Origin: Rhodoferax sp.
GTDB taxonomy: Bacteria; Pseudomonadota; Gammaproteobacteria; Burkholderiales; Burkholderiaceae_C
DNA length: 64,000 nucleotides
Assembly: GCA_029866205.1 (NCBI GenBank)
Contig: JARWZT010000014.1
Span: forward strand, 1 to 64,000
Direction: 5' to 3'
The notes under the pieces are model-generated. The model made no database searches, was not told the origin of the DNA, and saw only the letters and a list, made by a program, of their open reading frames with translations. How positions within the stretch are numbered: the first letter of the stretch is position 1; every line of letters starts with the position of its first letter. Shown here piece after piece: positions 27,095 through 37,978 of the stretch. The translations under genes and the position numbers were made by a program.

Positions 27095-27907
27095 TTATGA
27101 CGCTTTAGATTCAAGAGCCGGGGTCGGAATCGTACTTTCGCCACCAAAGCGGCGGTCACGTTGGGCAAACCAAGCGATCGCCTGGTCCAGCGATTGGGGT
27201 GTGAACTCGGGCCAAAGCAAATCCGTGAAATAAAGCTCGGTGTAGGCCATTTGCCACAGCATAAAGTTGCTCATGCGCGACTCGCCGCCCGTACGGATCA
27301 TGAGGTCAGGCGCCGGCACATCGGCCATTTGCAGGTAAGGAGCCAGCGCTGCTTCACTCAGCTTTTCGGCAGACTCGCCCGGATGCGCCGCTTGCCAGGC
27401 CTTGACCGCTTGCAACATGTCCCAGCGCCCGCCGTAATTCAGTGCGAGTGTCAGGGTAATTTTTCGGTTGTGGTCGGTGCTGGCCTGGGCGTCACGGATG
27501 AGGGCTTGCACTCTTTGGTCAAAGCCGGAGGTGTCGCCAATCACGCGCAGGCGGACTCCCTGCGTGTTCAGGTTGCCGATTTCTTTTTGCAAATACAGCG
27601 TGAGCAAGCCCAACAAGCTGTTGACCTCGTCTAAGGGTCGGCGCCAATTTTCAGTGCTGAACGCAAACAGCGTGAGGTGCGAAATGCCCCGCTCCCCACA
27701 CGCTTGGACAATCGCACGCACCCGGCGCGCTCCGGCGCCATGACCCACGGCCTTGGGCAGACCGCGCGCGCTAGCCCACCGACGGTTGCCGTCCATGATG
27801 ATGGCCACATGTTGGGGCACTGCGGGACGCGTGGTGTGCGGCAAGAGAATTACCCGTTCGAATTGGAGTTGGGGCTGGAACGCCCCGAAAAACCAGGGGC
27901 AACGCAT
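27095..27907 (-). CDS. uppS: Isoprenyl (undecaprenyl) diphosphate synthase
   Basis: A cis-prenyltransferase adding isopentenyl units to make the undecaprenyl carrier for cell wall and surface glycans. It has [13 protein letters not shown] with the catalytic Asp, [26 protein letters not shown] and IRTGGE...[17 protein letters not shown]. In many Betaproteobacteria uppS lies in an frr-uppS-cdsA run; here it stands alone beside ugd and divergent from ruvB, so it may be a second, cluster-associated copy. The open frame begins at ATG 27907, but a TTG at 27844 gives an N-terminus closer to typical length. Codons before it are poorly conserved in type. Confidence 0.93.
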   Translation of the reverse strand: MRCPWFFGAFQPQLQFERVILLPHTTRPAVPQHVAIIMDGNRRWASARGLPKAVGHGAGARRVRAIVQACGERGISHLTLFAFSTENWRRPLDEVNSLLGLLTLYLQKEIGNLNTQGVRLRVIGDTSGFDQRVQALIRDAQASTDHNRKITLTLALNYGGRWDMLQAVKAWQAAHPGESAEKLSEAALAPYLQMADVPAPDLMIRTGGESRMSNFMLWQMAYTELYFTDLLWPEFTPQSLDQAIAWFAQRDRRFGGESTIPTPALESKAS

Positions 27908-28077
27908 ACCTTGCGGGGGATTCTATCGGTTGGGCCTGGCGGACGTCATGCACGCCCCAAGGCGCACGAAAAAGACGGAACTTCGAGACGCTTTCCGTGT
28001 TACCGGTAGCGGCGCCCGCTACCATGGAGGCATCTTTCAATTTTTGTGGCGCCGCAACGGCGACGATGGCGACCTTT

Positions 28078-29148
<1,071 letters not shown>

Positions 29149-29166
29149 CTGACTGGGCGAGGGCGC

Positions 29167-30357
29167 TTAGAGCGTCAGTGGGCTGACGGTGAGCACGGTG
29201 GCTGCGGCCAAAGATTGCAAGGCCAGCGTGCTCCACCAGGCCAGTTGCTGTTGCAGGTAGCGCCCCAGGGCCCACAAGCCCAGCGTCATTGCGGCGGCTC
29301 CCAGAGCGGCCACCGGCAAGGCCTGTGCATCGACGTTCCACAAATACCAGGCGCCCAATGCGGTGAGCAGCCCGTTTTGCGCCACGGCAAACAATGCCTG
29401 GCCAGGCTGCAGCGGTGGCGCATAGGTCCGTACCGCCGCTAGGTCAAAGCTTGGGGTTGGCGGGTGGTCGCTTTGGGCTGCGCTGGCCAGACGGCAGCTG
29501 CCGCCCGGAGGCAACCAGCCCGGCGGCTTGAGCCATACCCGCAGTTTGTCCGCCCAACGCGGCGCAGCGCCGGCACGACGCCAGAGTTCGGCGTACACCG
29601 CCAGATTGGCCCACACCGGGTCCCAGCTGTTGAGCGGTGTGCGGGTGCCGTAGACGCAGGGTTGGACTTCAGGTGCGAAAGTGCCAAACAACCGGTCCCA
29701 CAGCACCCAAACACCACCATAGTTGCGGTCCACATAGCCATCGTTGATGGCGTGGTGCACCCGGTGGTTGCTGGGCGAACAAAACACCCGGTCAAACCAG
29801 CCCAGCCGACCCACGTGCTCCGTGTGGACCCAAAACTGGTAGAGCAAATCCACCAGCGCCACGATGCCAAACAGCAGTGGCGGCACGCCCAGCACGGCCA
29901 TGGGCAGATAAAAAACCCAGCCCAAAAGCGCGCCGGTGGAAGTCTGGCGCAGCGCGGTGGACAGGTTGTAGTGCTGACTTTGGTGGTGCGCCACGTGCGC
30001 CGCCCAAAACAGCGCCACCTCGTGTCCGGCGCGGTGCAGCCAGTAATAACAAAAATCGTAAATCACCAGCGCCAGGCACCAGCCGTACCAGTGGTTCCAA
30101 AGGTCGGCCTGCGGCCACAGGGCCACGCTGTCAAACAGGGCGGCATAGACCGCAATGCCAATGAATTTGCCGAAAACGCCGCTCACCTGGCTCAGCATGC
30201 CCATGCTCAGGCTGCTCAGCGTGTCACTCAATCCGTAACTGCTTTTTGCCTGCTGTCCCTGGGCGGTGGCGAGCCGCACATGGCGACGGTCCCACCACAG
30301 CTCCAGCGCAATCAGCAGCAAAAAGACCGGAAATGCGAAGACAATGATTTTGGACAT
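29167..30357 (-). CDS. Sterol desaturase / fatty acid hydroxylase family membrane protein
   Basis: A 396-residue integral membrane di-iron enzyme. The histidine boxes are HRAGHE and HVAHHQSQH in the loop after the second pair of helices and NHRVHHA later, the standard positions of this superfamily. Several hydrophobic helices flank them, including a cluster at the start and four helices in the C-terminal third that extend beyond the usual 280-residue length. The substrate could be a lipid or hopanoid hydroxylation site and is not assignable. It is convergent with ruvB and 21 bases downstream of zwf. Confidence 0.85.
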   Translation of the reverse strand: MSKIIVFAFPVFLLLIALELWWDRRHVRLATAQGQQAKSSYGLSDTLSSLSMGMLSQVSGVFGKFIGIAVYAALFDSVALWPQADLWNHWYGWCLALVIYDFCYYWLHRAGHEVALFWAAHVAHHQSQHYNLSTALRQTSTGALLGWVFYLPMAVLGVPPLLFGIVALVDLLYQFWVHTEHVGRLGWFDRVFCSPSNHRVHHAINDGYVDRNYGGVWVLWDRLFGTFAPEVQPCVYGTRTPLNSWDPVWANLAVYAELWRRAGAAPRWADKLRVWLKPPGWLPPGGSCRLASAAQSDHPPTPSFDLAAVRTYAPPLQPGQALFAVAQNGLLTALGAWYLWNVDAQALPVAALGAAAMTLGLWALGRYLQQQLAWWSTLALQSLAAATVLTVSPLTL

Positions 30358-30378
30358 GGCCGCATTGTCATGGACAGG

Positions 30379-31908
30379 TCAGAGCTCGCGCCACTCCCGG
30401 CCGCTGGCCTGCAACAAATCCTGCGCCTCTTGGGGGCCCTCCGAGCCCGCCGCGTAATGGGCCAGCGGTGCGCCACCAGCCGCCCAGTACTGTTGCACCG
30501 GCTGCACAATGCGCCAGCCCGCCATGACGCTGTCCGAGCGCTGGAACAGGGTGGCGTCGCCAATCATGCAGTCGTAAATCAGGGTTTCGTAGCCGGTGCT
30601 GGGCGCGTTCTGGAAATAGTCCTTGTAGTGGAAATCCATGTGCACCTGTCCGATTTCGATCTTGGGCCCCGGGATCTTGGCGCCAAAGGACAGCATCGCG
30701 CCCTCGTCCGGTTGCAGCTTGATCACCAAGGCGTTGGGTGTCAGCCCGTCGGTGGCGGTATTGCGAAACAGGGACAGCGGCGGGCGCTTGAACTGAATCA
30801 CGATCTCGCTTTGGCGCTTGTTCATGGCTTTGCCGGTTCGCAGGTAAAACGGCACACCAGCCCAGCGCCAGTTGTCCACGCCCAGCTTGAGCGCCAGATA
30901 GGTTTCGGTTTCGCTGCCTGGGGCCACGCCCGCTTCGCTCACGTAGGCTTTGAGCGGCTGGCCATCGCGCGCACCCGCGGTGTACTGACCGCGCACGCTG
31001 TCGGTGGCCGGGTCGACCGGGTGCACACAGTCCAGCACCTTGGTTTTTTCGTTGCGCACCGCATCGGCATCAAACGAAGCGGGCGACTCCATCGCGGTCA
31101 GGGCCAGCAGCTGAAACACGTGGTTGGGCACCATGTCGCGCATGGCGCCGGTAGACTCATAAAAGGCAGCGCGCGCTTCCACGCCCACCGTCTCCGCCAC
31201 GGTAATCTGGACGTGGTCAATGTGCTCGCGGTTCCAGAGCGGCTCAAAAATGCCGTTGGCAAAGCGCATCAGCATGATGTTCTGCACGGTTTCCTTGCCC
31301 AGGAAATGGTCCATCCGGTAGATCTGCGACTCGGAGAGGCTGTGGCGCAACTGCGCGTTGAGCGCCTGGGCCGACTCCAGATCGTGGCCAAACGGCTTTT
31401 CCACCACCACGCGGCGCCAGCGTTGGGCGGTCTCGGTGACCAGGCCCGCGGCGCCGAGCTGGTCCACGATGCCGCCAAAAAAGCGGGAGCCCACGGCCAG
31501 GTAGAACATGACGTTGTCGCTCACGCCATGGCTGGCCTTGAGTTGCGTCAGCCGCTCGCCCAAGGCTGTATACGACGCGGGCGCAGCAAAATCCAGCGGC
31601 ATGTACACCATGGCCGCGAGCAGGCGCTGCAGATTGGCCTCGTCAATCGCCTGGCTGTAATGCTTGTCCGCGGCAAAGGCGCGGATGGCTGCCTCCACAT
31701 GGCCACGGAACTGGGCATCGTCCATTTCCACCCGGTCCACGCCCACCAGCGCGAACTGTGCGGGCAGCAAGCCGGTGCGCGCCAGGTTGTAGAGCGCGGG
31801 CATCAGGAGCCGCTTGGTCAGGTCGCCACCGGCGCCAAATATCACCATCGTGTTTGAAGGCGCTTGCTCGCCGTGTGGTGTGACAGCGTGTTCTATGTCT
31901 TGGGCCAT
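30379..31908 (-). CDS. zwf: Glucose-6-phosphate 1-dehydrogenase
   Basis: A 509-residue enzyme of the oxidative pentose phosphate and Entner-Doudoroff entry, producing 6-phosphogluconolactone. It has the NADP loop FGAGGDLTKRLLMPAL near residues 24-39 and the active-site block RMDHFLGKE, with KPFGHDL upstream of it. The usual pgl-edd-eda companions are not adjacent; gnd follows on the same strand upstream in transcription. The ATG has AGGA upstream. Glucokinase and a sugar ABC transporter lie 6 kb away. Confidence 0.97.
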   Translation of the reverse strand: MAQDIEHAVTPHGEQAPSNTMVIFGAGGDLTKRLLMPALYNLARTGLLPAQFALVGVDRVEMDDAQFRGHVEAAIRAFAADKHYSQAIDEANLQRLLAAMVYMPLDFAAPASYTALGERLTQLKASHGVSDNVMFYLAVGSRFFGGIVDQLGAAGLVTETAQRWRRVVVEKPFGHDLESAQALNAQLRHSLSESQIYRMDHFLGKETVQNIMLMRFANGIFEPLWNREHIDHVQITVAETVGVEARAAFYESTGAMRDMVPNHVFQLLALTAMESPASFDADAVRNEKTKVLDCVHPVDPATDSVRGQYTAGARDGQPLKAYVSEAGVAPGSETETYLALKLGVDNWRWAGVPFYLRTGKAMNKRQSEIVIQFKRPPLSLFRNTATDGLTPNALVIKLQPDEGAMLSFGAKIPGPKIEIGQVHMDFHYKDYFQNAPSTGYETLIYDCMIGDATLFQRSDSVMAGWRIVQPVQQYWAAGGAPLAHYAAGSEGPQEAQDLLQASGREWREL

Positions 31909-31934
31909 GGAGGGTCCTGTGAAAGTGGGGTCGA

Positions 31935-31955
31935 GAGCTGGGAGCTGGGAGCTGG
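31935..31955. repeat. Short tandem repeat, three 7-base units
   Basis: Three perfect head-to-tail copies of GAGCTGG lie between the start of zwf and the end of gnd, 27 bases upstream of the zwf ATG. They could vary in copy number and alter leader spacing, but no regulator is known. Length variation among relatives is untested. Confidence 0.7.
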
Positions 31956-32002
31956 GAAATTACAGCGCCCGGACTGGGGGCGTCCGGGCAAGCGGCCGAT
32001 GC

Positions 32003-32983
32003 TTATTTTTTGCCGGGTTCCTGGTGGCCGCCAAACTGCTTGCGCATGGCTGAGAGCACCTTTTCGGCAAAGGTGTGTTCCTTGCGCGAGCGAAAGCGGG
32101 TGTACAGCGCTGCGGTCAGCACATCGGCGGGGACCGCCTCTTCAATGGCTGCCTGAATCGTCCAGCGCCCTTCGCCGGAGTCTTCGACGTAGCCGGAATA
32201 GGATTTGAGTTCGGGGTCTTCGGCCAGCGAAATGGCCGACAGGTCCAGCAACCACGAAGACACCACGCTGCCACGGCGCCAGAGTTCGGTAATGTCGGCC
32301 AGGTCGAGGTTGTAGCGGCGATCGGCAGGAATCGACTCTTGGTTCACGCCCTTCAGGATGTCCAAGCCCTCGCCGTAGGCCTGCATCAGGCCGTATTCAA
32401 TGCCGTTGTGCACCATCTTGACAAAGTGGCCCGAGCCGGCCGGACCGGTGTACAGGTAGCCATGTTCGGCCGTGGATTGGCGGTTTTCGCGGCCTGGGGT
32501 TTTCTCGATGGTGCCCATGCCCGGCGCCAGAGTTTTGAAAATAGGCTCCAGATGGTCGAAAGCCGGCTTGTCCCCGCCAATCATCATGCAGTAGCCCCGG
32601 TCCAGTCCCCAAACGCCACCGCTGGTGCCGACATCGATGTAGCGGATGCCCTTGGTGGCCATAGCCTGCGCACGGCGCACGTCGTCCTGGTAGTTGGAGT
32701 TGCCACCGTCAATGATGGTGTCTCCGGGGGCCAGAAGTTCGCCCAGGCGGGTGACCGTGGCTTCGGTAATGGCGCCTGCCGGCAGCATGACCCACACCGC
32801 ACGCGGCGTTGGCATCTGTGCCACCAGGTGCGCCATGTCCTGGCTGCCGGTGGCGCCCTCCTGGGCGAGTTGATCCACGCTGGCCGCGTTGGTGTCAAAC
32901 ACCACGCAGCTGTGACCACCGCGCAACAGGCGCCGCACGATGTTTCCGCCCATCCGCCCCAAGCCAATCATTCCAAGCTGCAT
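32003..32983 (-). CDS. gnd: 6-phosphogluconate dehydrogenase, short decarboxylating (YqeC/GndA-like) type
   Basis: A 326-residue enzyme oxidising 6-phosphogluconate to ribulose 5-phosphate and CO2. It has [12 protein letters not shown] in the Rossmann loop, [13 protein letters not shown], a [15 protein letters not shown] block and the active-site motif MVHNGIEYG. The short length matches the NAD-preferring class rather than the 470-residue Gnd. The frame extends to 33055, but ATG 32983 has AAGGAA six bases upstream and begins the conserved region. It is probably co-transcribed with zwf downstream. Confidence 0.93.
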   Translation of the reverse strand: MQLGMIGLGRMGGNIVRRLLRGGHSCVVFDTNAASVDQLAQEGATGSQDMAHLVAQMPTPRAVWVMLPAGAITEATVTRLGELLAPGDTIIDGGNSNYQDDVRRAQAMATKGIRYIDVGTSGGVWGLDRGYCMMIGGDKPAFDHLEPIFKTLAPGMGTIEKTPGRENRQSTAEHGYLYTGPAGSGHFVKMVHNGIEYGLMQAYGEGLDILKGVNQESIPADRRYNLDLADITELWRRGSVVSSWLLDLSAISLAEDPELKSYSGYVEDSGEGRWTIQAAIEEAVPADVLTAALYTRFRSRKEHTFAEKVLSAMRKQFGGHQEPGKK

Positions 32984-33028
32984 GGTATTTCCTTTAATTA
33001 ATTCAATTTCAACGACTCCCGAATATAA

Positions 33029-33044
33029 GTGCATTAATTTGCAC
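33029..33044. promoter_or_regulatory. Palindrome upstream of gnd
   Basis: GTGCA-TTAATT-TGCAC is a perfect-armed palindrome 46 bases upstream of the gnd start in an AT-rich stretch. The position and symmetry suit a repressor operator, but no regulator can be named. Confidence 0.4.
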
Positions 33045-33128
33045 GTTTGCGTCACCGCCGTTACTCGGCAGAGGAGGGGTCTCAGGGGAGAGGTTGTGCC
33101 GGGCGCATGTCTCGGCCGGGCAGCGAAT

Positions 33129-33791
33129 TCAGGCGGTGGTTTCGTCCCGGACGCCAGGTTCCAGGTGGCCGCTGTCGGCCCAACCCACCAGGCTCAGTCC
33201 TTGGGGTGTCCAGAGCAGGCGGTTGATGGCACAGTTGCCCAACTCCCAGGTGCGCACCGCGTCGACCGCCTGGCCGGTGGCCAGTCGGTAGAGCATGTCG
33301 AGCACCCCGCCATGGGCCACCAGTGCAATGTGTTCGCCGGGGTGGTTGGCTGCAATCTGCGCCACGGTTGTGCTCACACGCTTACGCAATTGCAGGGGCG
33401 ATTCCCCTCCGCTGGGCGCCCAGTCGGGGACGCGCTGGCGCCAGCGCAGCGCGTCTTGGGGCCAACGGGTCTCAATCTCGGCATGGGTACGGCCTTCGAA
33501 TACGCCGAAGGCCCGTTCGCGCAGTCCCGCGTGCAAAGCCACGGCATGGGGCGCAATGCCCGCGTGTTCTGCAATCGCGAGCGCAGTGTGGTGGGCGCGC
33601 GCCAAGTCGCTGGTGTAGATGTGGCCAATACCGCGCTCCGCCAGCGCGGCGCCAAGCTGCTGTGCCTGCCACTGACCCCGGACGTTCAGGCCGATATCGA
33701 TCTGCCCCTGAATGCGGGTGTCGACATTCCAGGCGGTTTCGCCATGGCGTACGGCGGTAATGCGCACCGGCGCAAGTGCCCCCAGGCTCAT
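33129..33791 (-). CDS. Histidine phosphatase family protein (phosphoglycerate mutase-like)
   Basis: A 220-residue protein starting at ATG 33791; a longer frame to 33917 overlaps the next gene. It has the RHG motif VRHGETAWN with the phosphorylated His near residue 15, then [35 protein letters not shown] and the second catalytic His in [10 protein letters not shown]. Such proteins act on phospho-metabolites or as cobalamin or ribazole phosphatases; the substrate is unknown. Its ATG overlaps the stop of the upstream lipoprotein gene (ATGA), indicating translational coupling in a run with ttcA. Confidence 0.88.
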   Translation of the reverse strand: MSLGALAPVRITAVRHGETAWNVDTRIQGQIDIGLNVRGQWQAQQLGAALAERGIGHIYTSDLARAHHTALAIAEHAGIAPHAVALHAGLRERAFGVFEGRTHAEIETRWPQDALRWRQRVPDWAPSGGESPLQLRKRVSTTVAQIAANHPGEHIALVAHGGVLDMLYRLATGQAVDAVRTWELGNCAINRLLWTPQGLSLVGWADSGHLEPGVRDETTA

Positions 33792-34402
33792 GGGCGGTCG
33801 GTCAGTCCCTGGGGCCCGACCTCGACCCGAACCGTGGTCGACTGGGGTGCCGGATGGGGGTAGTCGCGCAAGGCCGCACGCAGCACGGCGGGCAAAATGT
33901 TGGACGCGTCCGACCACGGGCCAATGTGCTGGGCCTGGCTCTCAAACACCACTTGTTTGGAGCTGGACTCGCGCAGCACGATCTGCACGCTGTAGCGGCT
34001 CAAGGGCGGCTCCGTGGCCCAATAATTCATGCCAAAGCCCAAGGGCGGCTGGTGAAAGCCCCAAAACCCACCCAGGCGAATGGGCGAAACCTGCGGGCTG
34101 CGCACCATCTGCTCTACCGACCCACTGACTTGTGCCAGGTATTGCGCATCGGTATCACTTTGGGTCAGTCCGACATCGGCCAGTGCGGCGCTGGCCATGG
34201 TCTCCAGCCTTTCTTGGGCGCCTTGGGTGTTGATGTCACCGCTTTGCTGCGACGGCAGGCGGTCAAAGCGGTAGGTGGCTGGCGTGGTCGGCGCCACCGT
34301 GCCGACAAAGCTGCGCACCTCGCTGTCAACCAGCCGGGTACTGGCACAGGCACCCAGCACCAAGGTCAAACCAACCGCCAAACAGACCCTCAGGGCGCGC
34401 AT
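33788..34402 (-). CDS. Putative lipoprotein (DUF4136-like)
   Basis: A 204-residue secreted lipoprotein. The N-terminus MRALRVCLAVGLTLVLGAC has a lipobox LGAC with Cys19 as the lipidated residue. The mature part resembles DUF4136 proteins in size and in strand pattern (ATYRFDRLPSQQ, YSVQIVLRESSSKQVVFES), but the family assignment is tentative. It starts at ATG 34402 rather than the longer frame that overlaps ttcA. It lies between ttcA and the phosphatase gene and overlaps the latter. Function unknown. Confidence 0.7.
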   Translation of the reverse strand: MRALRVCLAVGLTLVLGACASTRLVDSEVRSFVGTVAPTTPATYRFDRLPSQQSGDINTQGAQERLETMASAALADVGLTQSDTDAQYLAQVSGSVEQMVRSPQVSPIRLGGFWGFHQPPLGFGMNYWATEPPLSRYSVQIVLRESSSKQVVFESQAQHIGPWSDASNILPAVLRAALRDYPHPAPQSTTVRVEVGPQGLTDRP

Positions 34403-34415
34403 TGCCGTAATCGCC

Positions 34416-35372
34416 TTACAAGACCCGCAGGGGCAGGCCGGCCACCATGGGCATGGAAAACGACTCGAGGTCAAAGGCCATATCGCCGTCAGGTTCGGCG
34501 ACACCGGTGGTGCGCACGCCCTCAAAGTCGTGCAGGCCAGTGTCCATCAGGTGCGAGGGAACCACGTTTTGCAGCGCGGTGAACATGCTCTCCACGCGGC
34601 CGGGATATTGCTTTTCCCAATCGCGCAGCATGTTGCCGATTTGCTTGCGCTGCAGGTTTTCCTGGCTGCCGCACAAGGTGCAGGGGATGATGGGAAATGC
34701 GCGGTGCTCAGCCCAACGCACCAGGTCTTTTTCGACCACATTGGCCAGGGGACGGATCACGATGTGCCCGCCGTCATCGCTGACCAATTTCGGAGGCATG
34801 CCTTTGAGCTTGCCGCCGAAAAACATGTTCAGAAAGAAGGTTTGCAAGATGTCGTCTCGGTGGTGGCCCAGTGCGATCTTGGTGACCTTGAGCTCGTCGG
34901 CCACCCGGTACAAGATGCCCCGGCGCAGCCTGCTGCACAGGCTGCACATGGTTTTGCCCTCAGGGATTACCTTTTTGACGATGCTGTAGGTGTCTTGCGT
35001 CTCAATATGAAAGGGCACGCCCAGCTGCTTCAGGTAGGCCGGCAAGATATGGTCCGGAAAGCCGGGCTGCTTCTGGTCCAGATTGACGGCAATCAGCTCA
35101 AAATTGACGGGTGCGCGCTGCTGCATCTTGATCAGCAGGTCGAGCATGGCGTAGCTGTCCTTGCCCCCGGACACGCACACCATCACCCGGTCGCCTTCTT
35201 CGATCATGTGGTAGTCCATGATCGCCTGGCCGACCTGGCGGCACAGGCGTTTTTCAAGCTTGTGGTACTCGTGGGCGGCGCGCTGCGCGACTTCTCGCGC
35301 ATCGGCGCGCACAGGCGCTGGCGTTTTGAGCGGCGCTGGGGCCAAATCGGTGTCAGTCCAAGTTGCGTTCAT
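34416..35372 (-). CDS. ttcA: tRNA 2-thiocytidine synthetase TtcA
   Basis: A 318-residue cytoplasmic iron-sulfur enzyme of the PP-loop family that thiolates cytidine 32 of some tRNAs using ATP. The PP-loop [10 protein letters not shown] lies near residue 68. The two Cys pairs expected for the cluster are in [11 protein letters not shown] and [27 protein letters not shown] is a further family block. It sits in a run of genes on the minus strand with folB just upstream, 12 bases away. Confidence 0.96.
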   Translation of the reverse strand: MNATWTDTDLAPAPLKTPAPVRADAREVAQRAAHEYHKLEKRLCRQVGQAIMDYHMIEEGDRVMVCVSGGKDSYAMLDLLIKMQQRAPVNFELIAVNLDQKQPGFPDHILPAYLKQLGVPFHIETQDTYSIVKKVIPEGKTMCSLCSRLRRGILYRVADELKVTKIALGHHRDDILQTFFLNMFFGGKLKGMPPKLVSDDGGHIVIRPLANVVEKDLVRWAEHRAFPIIPCTLCGSQENLQRKQIGNMLRDWEKQYPGRVESMFTALQNVVPSHLMDTGLHDFEGVRTTGVAEPDGDMAFDLESFSMPMVAGLPLRVL

Positions 35373-35384
35373 GGGTGTCTCTAT

Positions 35385-35765
35385 TCAGGTTGGCCACTGT
35401 CCGGTTTCAACCCGGATGGCGACTTCGCAATCATCAAAAATTTCAAGCTTCGCGATCTTCACTCGCACACCCAACACACCTGGTAGCTGCATTAATCGAT
35501 CGGCCAAGATGCCAATCATGCTCTCGAGCAAGTTCACATGTACAGCAGTACATTCATTAATTATGATCTGGCGCACTTTTCTGTAATCCAGCACGTGATT
35601 TATGTCATCGTCGCTGGGCTGAAGAGGCTGTGTACCCAGGTTTAACTCGGCGTCCACCTGGATCGGCTGGGGCGCAGTGAGTTCGGACTCCAAGATGCCC
35701 AGGTTGGCCTCAAAGCGCAGGCCGGTCAGGGTCAGGGTCTGGGTTCCAGTGGTGCGTTGCTGCAT
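35385..35765 (-). CDS. folB: Dihydroneopterin aldolase
   Basis: A 126-residue FolB/FolX family enzyme of folate synthesis. Recognisable blocks are LTGLRFEANLGILESE, the DINHVLDYRKVRQII region, and LLESMIGILADRLMQL with the catalytic-region Glu, followed by VRVKIAKLEIFDDCEVAI. The length fits the family. The pteridine-reductase-like gene lies 12 bases upstream on the same strand, as expected for a folate-pathway operon. Confidence 0.92.
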   Translation of the reverse strand: MQQRTTGTQTLTLTGLRFEANLGILESELTAPQPIQVDAELNLGTQPLQPSDDDINHVLDYRKVRQIIINECTAVHVNLLESMIGILADRLMQLPGVLGVRVKIAKLEIFDDCEVAIRVETGQWPT

Positions 35766-35777
35766 TGAAATACTTTC

Positions 35778-36596
35778 TTACATCAAAGAGAAATCGCGCT
35801 CAAAGCGCATCAGGTGCTGGCCGCCGTCCACCAGCAAGGTCGTGCCGGTAATCGACTGGTTTTCCATCGCAAAGCGCACCGTCGCAGCCACATCGCCCGG
35901 CGTGGACGAACGGCCCAGGGGCGACAGCTTGTGCAGCGCGGCGAATTTGTCGTCGCTCAGCATATGGCTGGTGATGGTCAGGCCAGGCGCCACACCCACG
36001 ACCCGTACCAGCGGGCTCAGTGCCAATGCCAGCATGGTGGTGGCCGCTTCCAGTGCGGCCTTGGACAGGGTGTAACTGAAGAAATCGGGGTTCTGGTTCC
36101 AGAGCTTCTGGTCCAGCATATTCACGACCACGCCGCTGCACGGCGCGCCCAGGGCCATTTCGGGCAGGGCGCGATTGCGTTCGTCAATGTGGGTGTGCAG
36201 CGACTGCGCCAGCAAAATCGCGGCACCCGTGTTGGCGCGCAAGTGCTTTTCCATGGCGGCAAAGCCAAAGGTGGCGGCGTTGTCGTGCTCAAAGGTAGAC
36301 GCGCTGTTGACCACCGCGTCCAGGTTGCCAAACTCTTCCACCACACTGGGCAGCAAATGGCGTACCGCCACCTCGTTGCCTAGGTTGGCCCTGAAACTGG
36401 CGGCGCCGGGCGCCAGCGCGGAACACTCGGCCACGGTGCGTGCCGCGTCTTCTACGGAGTCGCGGTAGTGCACAGCCACCCGCCAGCCGCTGGCCGCCAA
36501 GGCCAGGGCAATCTCACGCCCCAGGCGCTTGGCGCCCCCGGTGACCAACACACTGGGGCAGGCCGGACGGGCGGGAGGCAGGGGCGAGGAGGGCAT
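35778..36596 (-). CDS. Short-chain dehydrogenase, pteridine reductase-like (FolM type)
   Basis: A 272-residue SDR starting at ATG 36596; an upstream ATG at 36632 would overlap the promoter region of the divergent gene. The cofactor loop TGGAKRLGREIAL with Arg instead of the usual Gly-Ile pattern is typical of pteridine reductases. A NSASTFEHDNAA block follows, with FSYTLSKAALE carrying the catalytic Tyr-xxx-Lys. The reaction is NADPH reduction of dihydrobiopterin, dihydromonapterin or dihydrofolate. Adjacency to folB supports the call. Confidence 0.85.
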   Translation of the reverse strand: MPSSPLPPARPACPSVLVTGGAKRLGREIALALAASGWRVAVHYRDSVEDAARTVAECSALAPGAASFRANLGNEVAVRHLLPSVVEEFGNLDAVVNSASTFEHDNAATFGFAAMEKHLRANTGAAILLAQSLHTHIDERNRALPEMALGAPCSGVVVNMLDQKLWNQNPDFFSYTLSKAALEAATTMLALALSPLVRVVGVAPGLTITSHMLSDDKFAALHKLSPLGRSSTPGDVAATVRFAMENQSITGTTLLVDGGQHLMRFERDFSLM

Positions 36597-36646
36597 AAAG
36601 GGAGACAATCTGGAATACCACGCGCTGTGCAATGGTGAGAATCACA

Positions 36647-37825
36647 ATGAAGCCCCAGAGTTTAACGAGCCCCCCTTTTCCCGCGCCGGAACCAGTCTGT
36701 TCTGGAGCGCCGGTCCAAGCCGATGCACTGACGCAGCACATCGCGCAAGCGGTGCGTGCACAAGGTGGCTGGATCGGGTTTGACACCTTTATGGCGCTGG
36801 CGCTCTACACGCCGGGGCTGGGGTATTACACCGGCGACTTGCCCAAGTTTGGCGCCATGCCCGGCGCACCCGGCGCCACGCCAGGCAGTGACTTTGTGAC
36901 CGCCCCCGAAATCAGCCCCCTGTTTGGTTATGCGCTGGCGCGCCAGGTGGCGCAGGCGCTGCAGGCCACTGGCACGGACGAGGTGTGGGAGTTTGGCGCC
37001 GGCACGGGGGCGCTGGCCGAGCAGGTTTTGTCGGCCTTGCGGGAAATGCAGGTGCCGTTGGCGCGTTACACCATTGTGGATTTGTCGGGCTCGCTGCAGG
37101 CGCGCCAGCAAAGTCGGCTGGCAGGCTTTGGCGCGCAGGTGCAATGGGCCAGCGCACTGCCCGCGCAAATGCAGGGCGTGGTGCTGGGCAACGAACTGAT
37201 CGACGCGATGCCGGTGCAGCTGCTGGCCCGCGTGGGGGGCGTTTGGCACGAACGCGGCGTGGCGTGGGCCCAACACCAGGACCAGGACGGGTTTGTCTGG
37301 GCCGACCGCCCCACGGCGCTGCGTCCGCCTGCCGAAATTGAGGGTGACCACGATTACCTGACCGAAATCCATCCCCAAAGCGAGGCCTTTGTGCGCACCC
37401 TGGCCCAGCACCTGACACGCGGTGCCGTGCTGCTGCTGGACTATGGCTTTCCCGAGGCGGAGTACTACCACCCCCAGCGCCACATGGGCACGGTGATGTG
37501 CCACCAGGCGCACCGCAGCGACCCCAATCCGCTGGTGCAAGTGGGCCAGAAAGACATTACCGCCCACGTCAATTTCAGCGCGCTGGCGCTGGCCGCCCAA
37601 GACGCGGGCCTGGAGGTGTTGGGCTACACCAACCAGGCGCATTTCCTGATCAATTGCGGTCTGGTGGATCTGATGCAGGCCGCCACGCTGCCCGTGCGCT
37701 CGGCAGCGCAACGCCTGATCCTGGAGCACGAGATGGGCGAACTGTTCAAGGTGATTGCGCTGGGCGTAGGCGCGCTCTGGCAGCCCATGGGCTTTGGGCA
37801 CGGCGACAGAACGCACCGGCTCTGA
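36647..37825 (+). CDS. MidA/NDUFAF7-family SAM-dependent methyltransferase
   Basis: About 392 residues. It has the family N-terminus GWIGFDTFMALALYTPGLGYYTG, motif I VWEFGAGTGALAEQVL, ELIDAMPVQLL, and DYGFPEAEYYHPQR late in the protein. Homologues methylate an arginine of the complex I subunit NDUFS2 in mitochondria; bacterial members are poorly characterised. The ATG at 36647 has GTGAG upstream; an ATG at 36632 in the same frame is the alternative. It is divergent from the pteridine reductase gene. Confidence 0.88.
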   Translation: MKPQSLTSPPFPAPEPVCSGAPVQADALTQHIAQAVRAQGGWIGFDTFMALALYTPGLGYYTGDLPKFGAMPGAPGATPGSDFVTAPEISPLFGYALARQVAQALQATGTDEVWEFGAGTGALAEQVLSALREMQVPLARYTIVDLSGSLQARQQSRLAGFGAQVQWASALPAQMQGVVLGNELIDAMPVQLLARVGGVWHERGVAWAQHQDQDGFVWADRPTALRPPAEIEGDHDYLTEIHPQSEAFVRTLAQHLTRGAVLLLDYGFPEAEYYHPQRHMGTVMCHQAHRSDPNPLVQVGQKDITAHVNFSALALAAQDAGLEVLGYTNQAHFLINCGLVDLMQAATLPVRSAAQRLILEHEMGELFKVIALGVGALWQPMGFGHGDRTHRL

Positions 37826-37978
37826 CCGGACACCGGGCGCAGCGCCATGGCGTCAGGATGTACCTGCCTTGTACCCGCCTTGTAACCGCGCGCTAAACCG
37901 GCCCGGACTGGCGGCGTTAGCATTGTCGCTCTGGCTGGCAAGCGCTTGCTTGCCGCCCTAAATTTAGGTTTACACACC

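Noticed and set aside
29464..31857. Very long plus-strand open frame (797 codons) opposite zwf and the desaturase gene
   Set aside because: It is an antisense shadow of two clearly recognised genes, has a composition unlike real proteins (His/Gln/Arg rich) and no recognisable domain.
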